A stretch of 64,000 nt of DNA from positions 357,865 through 421,864 of the forward strand of contig NZ_OCNH01000005.1 in assembly GCF_900230225.1 (NCBI RefSeq). Reading direction: 5' to 3'. The notes below the pieces were generated by a model. The model did not search any database. It was given only the letters and a program-made list of their open reading frames with translations, and was not told the DNA's origin. Positions within the stretch are counted from its first letter, which is position 1, and each line of letters begins with the position of its first letter. A program made the translations under genes and the position numbers. Positions 7,898 through 15,205 of this stretch are shown piece after piece. The DNA comes from Spirosoma fluviale (GTDB lineage: Bacteria; Bacteroidota; Bacteroidia; Cytophagales; Spirosomataceae).

Positions 7898-8635
7898 TCA
7901 CTGAGTAACCGGTTCCATGTCAAACAGCGTAAACAGATGCTGTTGTACTTTGTCTGACACCTCGTCCAGCGGCACCTCATGACCCAACTCAAGCGCGAGT
8001 GAGGTAACGGCTTTGTCGGTGATGCCACAGGGGACAATATGGTTAAAATAACTCAAATCTGTATTAACGTTCAGGGCGAAACCGTGCATCGTTACCCAAC
8101 GGCTTGCCTTAACGCCCAATGCGCAGATTTTTCGGGGGTTGATTCCGCCCACATCGAGCCAGACGCCCGTGAGCCGTTCGGCCCCAGCGCCTTCGATTCT
8201 GCCTGCCTGCAAACCATAATCTGCCAGCGTCAGAATGATGCTTTCTTCCAGCAGCCGCATGTAACGATGAATGTCCGTGAAGAAATTATCCAGATCCAGA
8301 ATTGGGTAACCCACCAACTGGCCGGGACCATGGTAGGTGATATCGCCCCCGCGCCGAATCTTGAAAAGCGATGCGCCAAACTCCGAAGCCAGCCGGGTTT
8401 CATCGACCAGAAGGTTTTCCTCATGCCCACTCGTGCCAATGGTATATACGTGTGGGTGTTCGCAGAAGAGCAGGTAATTGGCAGTCGGTTGCTGTTCATC
8501 CGGGGAAACGGCACGGTTCGCCAATTTCTGATCGACGATGGTGGCGAACAGACGTTCCTGTTCATCCCAGGCTTCCTGATACGCGATGGAGCCTAATTTA
8601 CGAACGTCAACTTGTTTATTAATAACCCTATTCAT
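7898..8635 (-). CDS. lipB: Octanoyl-[ACP]:protein N-octanoyltransferase LipB
   Basis: Transfers octanoyl groups from acyl carrier protein to lipoyl domains, the first step of lipoate synthesis. Diagnostic motifs: RRGGDITYHGPGQLVGYP (~94-110), then ALGVKASRWVTMHG with the conserved Lys176, and VPCGI with catalytic Cys203. An ATG at 8662 would add nine residues (MKGWFLRKA). The start at 8635 is preferred because homologues begin close to the conserved Asn-Lys-Gln-Val segment. The gene is divergent from yraN. Confidence 0.93.
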   Translation of the reverse strand: MNRVINKQVDVRKLGSIAYQEAWDEQERLFATIVDQKLANRAVSPDEQQPTANYLLFCEHPHVYTIGTSGHEENLLVDETRLASEFGASLFKIRRGGDITYHGPGQLVGYPILDLDNFFTDIHRYMRLLEESIILTLADYGLQAGRIEGAGAERLTGVWLDVGGINPRKICALGVKASRWVTMHGFALNVNTDLSYFNHIVPCGITDKAVTSLALELGHEVPLDEVSDKVQQHLFTLFDMEPVTQ

Positions 8636-8736
8636 TGCTTTACGTAGGAACCAGCCTTTCATAAGGCAACTTCCTTATATTAACAATCAGACGGGCCTGT
8701 TTCGTTCGATTTTGTCTCCGTAACCTACTTAAACTG

Positions 8737-9090
8737 ATGGCACAGCACAATGAAACCGGCAAACAGGGTGAAGCGGAAGCCGCCCGTTACCTGCGCGAAA
8801 AAGGCTATGAAATTATGGCCCAAAACTACCGCTACCAACATGCGGAGATTGACCTGATCGCCAAAAAAGGGAAAATAATGGTCTTTGCCGAAGTCAAAAC
8901 CCGAACGAATGTCAGTTACGGGAATCCGGAGGAGTTTGTGTCCTATACGAAGGCTAAACTGATTATGAAAGCGGCTGAACACTACATATTCGCTCACGGC
9001 TGGTTTCATGATGTTCGGTTCGACATCATTGCTATTACCCTTGTGAATAACGAGCCTCAGGTGAAACACATTGAAGATGCATTCGCCTGA
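8737..9090 (+). CDS. yraN: YraN family (UPF0102) nuclease-fold protein
   Basis: A 117-residue protein with the restriction-endonuclease-like core of the family: G-x-x-G-E-x-x-A-A near the start, A-E-I-D-L-I-A at ~36-42, and V-F-A-E-V-K-T-R (~49-56) giving the D...ExK metal site. Its biological role is not established in general. It is a short single gene convergent with the minus-strand block that begins at 9170. Confidence 0.9.
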   Translation: MAQHNETGKQGEAEAARYLREKGYEIMAQNYRYQHAEIDLIAKKGKIMVFAEVKTRTNVSYGNPEEFVSYTKAKLIMKAAEHYIFAHGWFHDVRFDIIAITLVNNEPQVKHIEDAFA

Positions 9091-9169
9091 ACCTGACTAC
9101 GTGTATACACATCCAGCATTATGGCTTGGAAGGCGAGAAGCCGGGTTATGTGCTTACCTGCCCGTTTCA

Positions 9170-9664
9170 CTACCGCCTTTTAAGTCGATACGATACCCCC
9201 TCTTCCGATTCGAGCATTAGTTCACCTTTCTGGAGCGTCGCCTTTACAATACTATTTACAGGGATTGTCTGTTCCACAAACTGTCGGCTACTTTTCAGTA
9301 AGGGCGGTGTATCGATACTATACGTGCCATGTCGGGTAACATCGGTGTTAAGTTTGCCCTGCATGGTGGCGATCACTTTACCGGTATTGTCCTTTAAACG
9401 TAGTTGGCTGCCTGCAATTTCCAGGTAAACCGGTGAAGCCTGTTCCTGATGGTACTGAATCCAGTCGCATAGGTTATGTATCCGGGTAGGCTGAAAGTGC
9501 GCACCCTCGTCATCCAGATGGTTCCAGTCGTAGGTGTCGCCCGTTGATGTGTTGGTAATGCGCCATTGCCCATCCATAGGGTTTTCGCTTCGGCACTGGC
9601 CAAACAAGCCAATGACACCTGAAAAGAATAACAGGCTCGTAGTCCTGAGTATCGTTTTTTGCAT
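9170..9664 (-). CDS. Secreted hypothetical protein, possible lipoprotein
   Basis: 164 residues from the ATG at 9664. An upstream ATG (9697) would add 11 polar residues in front of a typical signal sequence (QKTILRTTSLLFFSGVIGLF), so the internal start is preferred. A Cys follows the hydrophobic stretch (Gly-Gln-Cys), an imperfect lipobox. The mature part is a short beta-rich domain that begins MDGQWRITN, reminiscent of lipocalin-like small proteins, but this is not secure. It is the last gene of the long minus-strand block. Confidence 0.65.
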   Translation of the reverse strand: MQKTILRTTSLLFFSGVIGLFGQCRSENPMDGQWRITNTSTGDTYDWNHLDDEGAHFQPTRIHNLCDWIQYHQEQASPVYLEIAGSQLRLKDNTGKVIATMQGKLNTDVTRHGTYSIDTPPLLKSSRQFVEQTIPVNSIVKATLQKGELMLESEEGVSYRLKRR

Positions 9665-9706
9665 CGGTGCGTTTGGGCGTATGGTTGTCGAATCCATCGA
9701 GACTAG

Positions 9707-10858
9707 TTAGAATTTAGGGGGCGTTGTTAGTTTTTGGCGCTTTTGTTCGCAGCTGTCGATCTGTTTCTGAACCGCATTCTTGTTTTCCGGCTTCAGTTGG
9801 CTGTATTGCCTGAAACGATCTAAGGCTGCCTGGTACTGAACAATTGCTTCTTGGACCTTCCCATTATCTTCAAGTTTTTTGGCTTTATGGAAAGCCGTCA
9901 TCCCCGTCTCCCGATACCATTCGGCGGGCTGACCTGCCTTTGTTTTTGAATTTGGTGTCCTGTTATTGTTATCCACTTGTGGCGGTCCCGAATCGGCTGA
10001 TGGCGGCAAGGGCTCGCGCGACGTTGAGTCTGCTTCGACGGTTTCGGGCGTGGTTTGTATTGAATCTACCAAAGCAGGAAGTGGCCTTTCGGCAACAGGA
10101 GTAGAATCGACTGGGAGCACCCGGAGCGTGTCGGGCATAGCCTGGGTGGTATCCTGAGCAACCGGCTCATCGGTCGGAAACGGGAGCCAACCCTGATAAA
10201 CGGCCCATACCAAGCCCGCCATCAGGCCCGTTATCAGGGCAATGCCTAGTCTGGCCCATAACGGATTCGGGATTGGCGGAATTGGCGGGGGCGGTGTTTC
10301 ACGTACGCCCTGGGTCCATACCAGGCCAACCGGGTGCAAAAACGATTGGGTTATCAAAACATCCCACTGCTCGTTATTATCCCGGTACGCTTTAATCACC
10401 GATTCGGCTACACTGGAGCGGGTAGGGTCGGCCAGAATAAGCGCACCGACGGGGAGTTGCAGAGTTTGGTCATTTGGGGCAATAGGTTGCAGTTGGTTGT
10501 TGTGTAGATAACAAAACTGAAAATTCCCCAGACTTATCAGCACGGCCTTTCCGTCGGTACTGGCCCAGAACAGCCCCACACCCTCAGTAATCTCATCGTC
10601 TGAAAAAGGGCAGGGCGAGCCTTTTGTTTGCTCGTAGCCTTGCCGAAACCAGCTCAGAAAACCGTCGAGGGCTTGTTGAAACTGTTCCATTGTGGGCGCT
10701 TCGGGGGTGCTGAGCAACGGAGCCAGGCGGGTGAGTAAATCGGTTGCTTTTCGACCCGTTGCCCCCGCCAAAGCGGTATGTGTCTGGGTGGGGGCTGCCT
10801 GTTGAAACGCTGTGTTGGGCCCCGATTGTGTATGTAGATGGTAGGTATAGGTAATCAT
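9707..10858 (-). CDS. Membrane protein with degenerate PP2C-like N-terminus and TPR-like C-terminus
   Basis: 383 residues. Residues ~1-180 resemble a PP2C-type phosphatase core without its metal-binding Asp motifs: there is a segment LISLGNFQFCYLHNNQL where phosphatases have the GDSR strand, then a GALILADPT strand. A single TM helix (~202-222) follows, then a Pro/Ser/Thr/Asp-rich linker (~225-305). The end (~310-375) is a helical region with TPR-like spacing (AVQYQAALDRFRQY-type). I infer a signalling protein that passes information across the membrane. It lies 23 bp after the small gene at 10882. Confidence 0.65.
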   Translation of the reverse strand: MITYTYHLHTQSGPNTAFQQAAPTQTHTALAGATGRKATDLLTRLAPLLSTPEAPTMEQFQQALDGFLSWFRQGYEQTKGSPCPFSDDEITEGVGLFWASTDGKAVLISLGNFQFCYLHNNQLQPIAPNDQTLQLPVGALILADPTRSSVAESVIKAYRDNNEQWDVLITQSFLHPVGLVWTQGVRETPPPPIPPIPNPLWARLGIALITGLMAGLVWAVYQGWLPFPTDEPVAQDTTQAMPDTLRVLPVDSTPVAERPLPALVDSIQTTPETVEADSTSREPLPPSADSGPPQVDNNNRTPNSKTKAGQPAEWYRETGMTAFHKAKKLEDNGKVQEAIVQYQAALDRFRQYSQLKPENKNAVQKQIDSCEQKRQKLTTPPKF

Positions 10859-10881
10859 TTTAATGGCTGTACAATCGGTGG

Positions 10882-11028
10882 CTACTTTGCTCGCTTCGGT
10901 TTTTTTGTGGGTTGACGAGCCCTTGTTGGCAACGTGCTAGGTTGGAGGGCTTCGGCAACTTTCTGCATCACGTCCAGAATCTCCGGCGGGGTGTGCCCAT
11001 TCTTGTTGGGGTAAACGGTCATTTTCAT
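10882..11028 (-). CDS. Small 48-residue basic protein
   Basis: A short reading frame (ATG at 11028, TAG at 10882) begins MKMTVYPNKNGHTPPEILDV, continues with an amphipathic helix and ends in a Lys/Arg-rich tail (PTKKPKRAK). It lies in the gap between two genes of the same strand, and its start fits the spacing of the block. The composition is protein-like. It has no recognised family. Confidence 0.45.
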   Translation of the reverse strand: MKMTVYPNKNGHTPPEILDVMQKVAEALQPSTLPTRARQPTKKPKRAK

Positions 11029-11105
11029 TTATTTGGGGATTTTTTCTAAAGCGAGACACGGGCCGACAATCTCATCAGGCTGACACAAAAAACGCGTAGT
11101 ACCAT

Positions 11106-12668
11106 TTACTGAGCCCGGGAGACGACCCGGAAGCCAACGTGGTAGTTTTGGTACGAGGGAGTGATGCTAAGGCGATCCTGAACCCGAACGGACTGAGGGA
11201 AAATGGCCCAACTGCCCCCTCGAAACACACGGGTCAACCCGGTAGTGGGGCCGACCGGACTACTTTGGCTACTGCTGCTGTAAGTGCCATACCAGTCGGC
11301 ACACCACTCCCATACATTTCCACTCATGTCATACAGGCCAAGGGCGTTTGCCCGGAAAGTGCCCACTGGTATAGTTTCACCTCGGTAATTGCCCGCTTTC
11401 GAGTAGGGTTTTTTATAGGTCTCACGCCCATCAAAGTTCGCTTCGGCGGGGTCAAGTACATCACGTCCGTTACCAAAGCGGGTACGGGTGCCTGCCCCGC
11501 CCCCTGCTGCATACTCCCACTCGGCTTCGGTGGGTAGGCGATAGTTGCCACCCGTGCGGGCGTTGAGCTTTTCAAGAAACTCCTGCACATCATTCCACGA
11601 TACCTGCTCCACCGGGCAATCAGGGCAGTCTTTGAAATGCGAGGGGTTGTTGCTCATGATAGCTTCCCACTGCCGTTGGGTTACTTCGTACTTGCCCATC
11701 AGAAAGCCACTGACCGTTACGGTATGCACGGGTTTTTCGTCCTTATCCCCCTCGTTCCGCGTATCGCCCATCTGGAAGGTGCCTTCGGGGATGTAGACCA
11801 TCTGGGCAAAGGGCAGGTCGAGGTATTGGCGGTTTTTCGGGGCGGGGGGCGGGGGCATATCGGGAGTAGTTGACTGGCTTTGGATCAGAACAAACTCATG
11901 GTCCAGTTCGTCGACACAGCCGGGTACCTGCGGCTCTTTAAACTTCGCTGTGGCTGTTTGCAGGCTCTGCCGGGTGGCTTTGAAAATCTGGTTCAGCGTC
12001 AGGTTCGGCGTTTCTATGTACTTCAGCAGTTCCTGCGTAAAATAACTATTGCGCCCCTGTAGGTTTTCGCGGGCGGGTTTGCCTGAGCGCGTCGCAAACA
12101 TGGTGAAGGTGCCGGCCGGGTTGTTGGCGGGCAAAACCATGCCACTGGTAAGCCCCCCTTTGCCAATGGCCAGATTGCGGCAGGCATCCGACACCACAAT
12201 GCTCGTTTTAACCCCGGCGGCCTCCATAGCCTTGTACACACTAGAAAGGGAAATGCCGTAGGTTTGTACATCGGCATTATCTTCAACAATGGGCACGTCG
12301 ACCGGAATCATGTAGTTCTGCTCATCGTAAATGCCGCCATGCCCGGAGTAATAGACAAAAGCCACTTCGTACCCCTTTAGCCGGGTGGCGAGGGCTTTGA
12401 TCTGAGTGTCAAGATTCCGGCGGTCGAGGTCTTTCTGGAATACCACAGCCGTGAAGCCGAGCCGTTCCAGGGCGGCTTTCATATCGTCGGCATCGTTGTA
12501 GGTTTTGCGCAGGTCATATTGGTCGACTGCATAGTTTTGGTTGGCAAAAATGACGGCCGCTCGTTTGTGGGGCCCTGTGGGTAGTGGTTGTACGATCAGC
12601 GTTTTGTCCTGGGCTAGCACGGGCTGCCAGAGCATCATGAGCAGCAAACAGTATAGAATGGATTTCAT
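11106..12668 (-). CDS. Secreted caspase (C14)-SUMF1 protein A
   Basis: 520 residues. A signal peptide (1-20, ending in Leu-Ala-Gln) is followed by a caspase-fold domain (~35-265) with the dyad His110 (YYSGHGG) and Cys163 (SDACR). After a Pro-rich linker comes a SUMF1/FGE-sulfatase domain (~280-520: YIPEGTFQMG, KYEVTQRQW, RLPTEAEWEYAAGG, DMSGNVWEWCADWY, RGGSW, GFRVVS). The last loops lack the Cys pair that binds copper in true formylglycine-generating enzymes. I therefore read this domain as a C-type-lectin-fold binding module. Protease action is expected outside the cytoplasm. Confidence 0.9.
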   Translation of the reverse strand: MKSILYCLLLMMLWQPVLAQDKTLIVQPLPTGPHKRAAVIFANQNYAVDQYDLRKTYNDADDMKAALERLGFTAVVFQKDLDRRNLDTQIKALATRLKGYEVAFVYYSGHGGIYDEQNYMIPVDVPIVEDNADVQTYGISLSSVYKAMEAAGVKTSIVVSDACRNLAIGKGGLTSGMVLPANNPAGTFTMFATRSGKPARENLQGRNSYFTQELLKYIETPNLTLNQIFKATRQSLQTATAKFKEPQVPGCVDELDHEFVLIQSQSTTPDMPPPPAPKNRQYLDLPFAQMVYIPEGTFQMGDTRNEGDKDEKPVHTVTVSGFLMGKYEVTQRQWEAIMSNNPSHFKDCPDCPVEQVSWNDVQEFLEKLNARTGGNYRLPTEAEWEYAAGGGAGTRTRFGNGRDVLDPAEANFDGRETYKKPYSKAGNYRGETIPVGTFRANALGLYDMSGNVWEWCADWYGTYSSSSQSSPVGPTTGLTRVFRGGSWAIFPQSVRVQDRLSITPSYQNYHVGFRVVSRAQ

Positions 12669-12707
12669 GTATGAGGTGAGTTAAAAAGAATGGAACCATA
12701 CACTGCT

Positions 12708-14261
12708 TTATTGAGCCTCGGAGACGACCCGGAAGCCGCTGTAGGAGTTTCGAGTCGAGGGAGTGCCGAAATTGCGCACTGGGCCCCGAAACTGTGGGTT
12801 GCTGAGCCAACAGCCCCCGCGTAATACGCGACCACGCTTGGTGGCCGCTGGGCCGGTTGGGTTGTGTTGGCTTCTGTGGCTGTAATCAGCATACCAGTCT
12901 GCGCACCACTCATATACGTTGCCGGTCATATCGTGCAAGCCCAGTGCATTCGCCCGGAAGCTGCCCACTGGTACGACTTTTCTTCGCCACTCACCCACCA
13001 CCGAGTAGGTTTCTTTATAAGCCTCCCTCGCGTCGAAATTTGCTTCGGCTGGGTCGAGCACATCGCGTCCATTGCCAAAGCGGGTGCGGGTGCCCGAGCC
13101 ACCCCCGGCGGCATACTCCCACTCGGCTTCGGTGGGCAGGCGGTAGGTGCCCCCGGTGCGGGCATTGAGCTGTTGCAGGAACGCCTGCACGTCGTCCCAG
13201 GATACCTGCTCCACCGGGCAATCGGGGCAATCTTTGAAATACGAGGGGTTGTTGCCCATGACGGCTTCCCACTGCCGTTGGGTGACTTCATACTTGCCCA
13301 TCAGAAAGCTACTGACTGTTACGGTGTGTACGGGTTTTTCGTCCTTGTCACCCTCACGTCGTGTGTCGCCCATCTGGAAGGTGCCTCCGGGGATGTAGAC
13401 CATCTGGGCAAAGGGCAGGTCGAGGTATTGGCGGGTTTTCGGGCCGGGGGGCGGTGGTGTGTCGTCTATTTTCTGGATTAACACAAACTCATCATCGAGT
13501 TCGTTGGCAATGCCGGGCTCCTGCGGGCGGGGGAAGTGGGCCGTAGCGGCTTTAACGCCCTGCCGGGTGCGGTAATAAATCTGGTTCAGCGTTAGGTTGG
13601 GCGTTTCGAGGTGTTTGAGCAACTCCTGCGTAAAGTAGCTATTGCGGCCCTGTAGGTTTTCTTTGGCAATGTCGCCCTGTCGGGTGGCAAAGAGGGTGAA
13701 CGTACCGGCGGGGTTGTTCGCCGGAATCACCATGCCCGGTGCCAGCGTGCTTTTACCCATGCCAAAGCCCCGGCAGGCATCCGACACCACAATGCCCGTT
13801 TTTACCTGTGCTTTGGTGAAGGCTTCATACACCCGGTTGAGCGAAATACCGAAGGTCTGCACATCGCGTGCGTCGCTCAGGGGTTCAATATCGGTGGGCA
13901 GCAGGAAGTTCTCCTGGCCATAGCTGCCGCCATGACCGGAGTAGTAGAAGAAGGCCACATCGTAGCCCCGCAGGGTCGTTTCGAGCTGAAGCAGTTCGCG
14001 GTTCAGAGCCGAGCGGCTCAGGTCGCGGCTGAATACCAGCACCTTGAAGCCGAGCCGCTCCAGGGCAGCTTTCATGTCGTCGGCATCGTTGTAGGTTTTA
14101 CTGAGGTCCAGCGGGTTGAACCGGTAGTTCTGGTTGGCGATGATGACAGCGGCCCGGCGTTCGGTACCGCTGGGCAGGGTGGTTACTTTCAGGGTTTTGT
14201 CCTGTGCTTGTATTGGCATGACCATTGTCAGCCAAAGCAGCAGGGAGAGTACAAGTTTCAT
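12708..14261 (-). CDS. Secreted caspase (C14)-SUMF1 protein B
   Basis: 517 residues, a tandem paralogue of protein A 39 bp away. Signal peptide 1-20, caspase domain with His110 (YYSGHGG) and Cys163 (SDACR), then the SUMF1 domain. The final loops read RGGCW followed by residues quite different from protein A, although the core up to GNVYEWCADWY is nearly the same. The catalytic dyad is intact. The stop of the DUF4258 gene lies 5 bp upstream of this start, which suggests co-transcription. Confidence 0.9.
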   Translation of the reverse strand: MKLVLSLLLWLTMVMPIQAQDKTLKVTTLPSGTERRAAVIIANQNYRFNPLDLSKTYNDADDMKAALERLGFKVLVFSRDLSRSALNRELLQLETTLRGYDVAFFYYSGHGGSYGQENFLLPTDIEPLSDARDVQTFGISLNRVYEAFTKAQVKTGIVVSDACRGFGMGKSTLAPGMVIPANNPAGTFTLFATRQGDIAKENLQGRNSYFTQELLKHLETPNLTLNQIYYRTRQGVKAATAHFPRPQEPGIANELDDEFVLIQKIDDTPPPPGPKTRQYLDLPFAQMVYIPGGTFQMGDTRREGDKDEKPVHTVTVSSFLMGKYEVTQRQWEAVMGNNPSYFKDCPDCPVEQVSWDDVQAFLQQLNARTGGTYRLPTEAEWEYAAGGGSGTRTRFGNGRDVLDPAEANFDAREAYKETYSVVGEWRRKVVPVGSFRANALGLHDMTGNVYEWCADWYADYSHRSQHNPTGPAATKRGRVLRGGCWLSNPQFRGPVRNFGTPSTRNSYSGFRVVSEAQ

Positions 14262-14266
14262 GGTGG

Positions 14267-14623
14267 TTAGGTGGGCCAGTGAGTTAGTCGCTTGGTTTTC
14301 AATCGGATATATTTATGTGGGTCGGGGTTTCGGTAACAGGTTAGTATCTGTCCGGAGTCTCCATTTACCACCACGACGATGTTTCGGGCGTTAATTTTTC
14401 GGCAAAGCGCAGCGGGCAGCTTCTTTTCGCCGAGTACATAGAAAATAAGCCCCTGTTTATGATACGTTTCACCGTAGGCCAGGGCCAACGCCAATTGCTC
14501 TTTACCAATACTTCGTTGTGAAGCCCTCTCCAACGAGTGATGCGTGTGCCTAAACTGGTATTGTTGTGTTTGGCGGGTGGTCAGGTCTTGTATGTCAACG
14601 ATTATATTAAACAGGTTATCCAT
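14267..14623 (-). CDS. DUF4258 domain protein
   Basis: 118 residues from the ATG at 14623. An ATG at 14692 would add 23 residues of low quality. Residues ~24-105 match DUF4258: a His-x-x-x-Glu-Arg-Ala-x-Gln-Arg helix (HHSLERASQR), I-G-K-E-Q-L-x-x-A-L-x-x-G-E-T, then strands ending in V-V-V-V-N-G-D-S-G-Q-I-L-T-C-Y-R. The molecular function of the domain is not established. It lies between the transpeptidase-module genes and the caspase-SUMF1 genes. Confidence 0.75.
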   Translation of the reverse strand: MDNLFNIIVDIQDLTTRQTQQYQFRHTHHSLERASQRSIGKEQLALALAYGETYHKQGLIFYVLGEKKLPAALCRKINARNIVVVVNGDSGQILTCYRNPDPHKYIRLKTKRLTHWPT

Positions 14624-14743
14624 GGCGTCAATTGGTTTTAGCGTGTCTCTTTCGTTAATCGACAGAAACCACCAGAATCCAATCAGCGCCATGGAGTCAA
14701 TTTGTTAAAAACGTACGGTTGCCCTTATCCGGCCATTCGTTTG

Positions 14744-15205
14744 CTACTGGTTGTGCTCATACAACTGCATACTCTGCACCATATGGGCCGGTAACCGCAC
14801 AAGCCGTACCCCCTTTTGTTCGGTTACCGGCAGCGAAAACCCTTGCCCGTTGGCTGCGGCCTTTATGGGATTGTGCTGCAGTTTGGTAAAATCGGGTAGG
14901 GCATATCCCATCAGGAATAATTGTTCAAATTGTTTTATATCGCCCTGATTATCAATCTGTAGTTTGTTGCCCTCGTCGGCCCAGGCAAACACGCCCGAGC
15001 GCTGTAGGGTATTGAGGAGGGTAGCCAGCGAATCGACCCGGAGCAGCAGGGTTTGCCGCTCGGTATCGAGCTTATTTTCTGCCAGGCTGCGGGCCGGGGG
15101 CAACGAGCCCGGCAACGGTCGGCTGAACCAGAGGATCAGGCCTATAACAAATACCAGCAGAATGCCATAATGCAGCACCCGGCTAAGGTCAGTGGTTGGT
15201 TTCAT
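14744..15205 (-). CDS. Single-pass membrane protein of the transpeptidase module
   Basis: 153 residues with one N-terminal TM helix (~10-27) and a periplasmic part carrying a coiled-coil-like segment (~40-66). No family is recognised. Its start lies inside the end of the 1770-residue gene (17-bp overlap), so translation is probably coupled. Size and topology recall the small bitopic partners of cell-wall synthases, an inference only. Confidence 0.7.
   Translation of the reverse strand: MKPTTDLSRVLHYGILLVFVIGLILWFSRPLPGSLPPARSLAENKLDTERQTLLLRVDSLATLLNTLQRSGVFAWADEGNKLQIDNQGDIKQFEQLFLMGYALPDFTKLQHNPIKAAANGQGFSLPVTEQKGVRLVRLPAHMVQSMQLYEHNQ

Noticed and set aside
11106..14261. SUMF1 domains as active formylglycine-generating enzymes for sulfatases
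   Set aside because: The copper-binding Cys pair is absent and no sulfatase gene is in the window.
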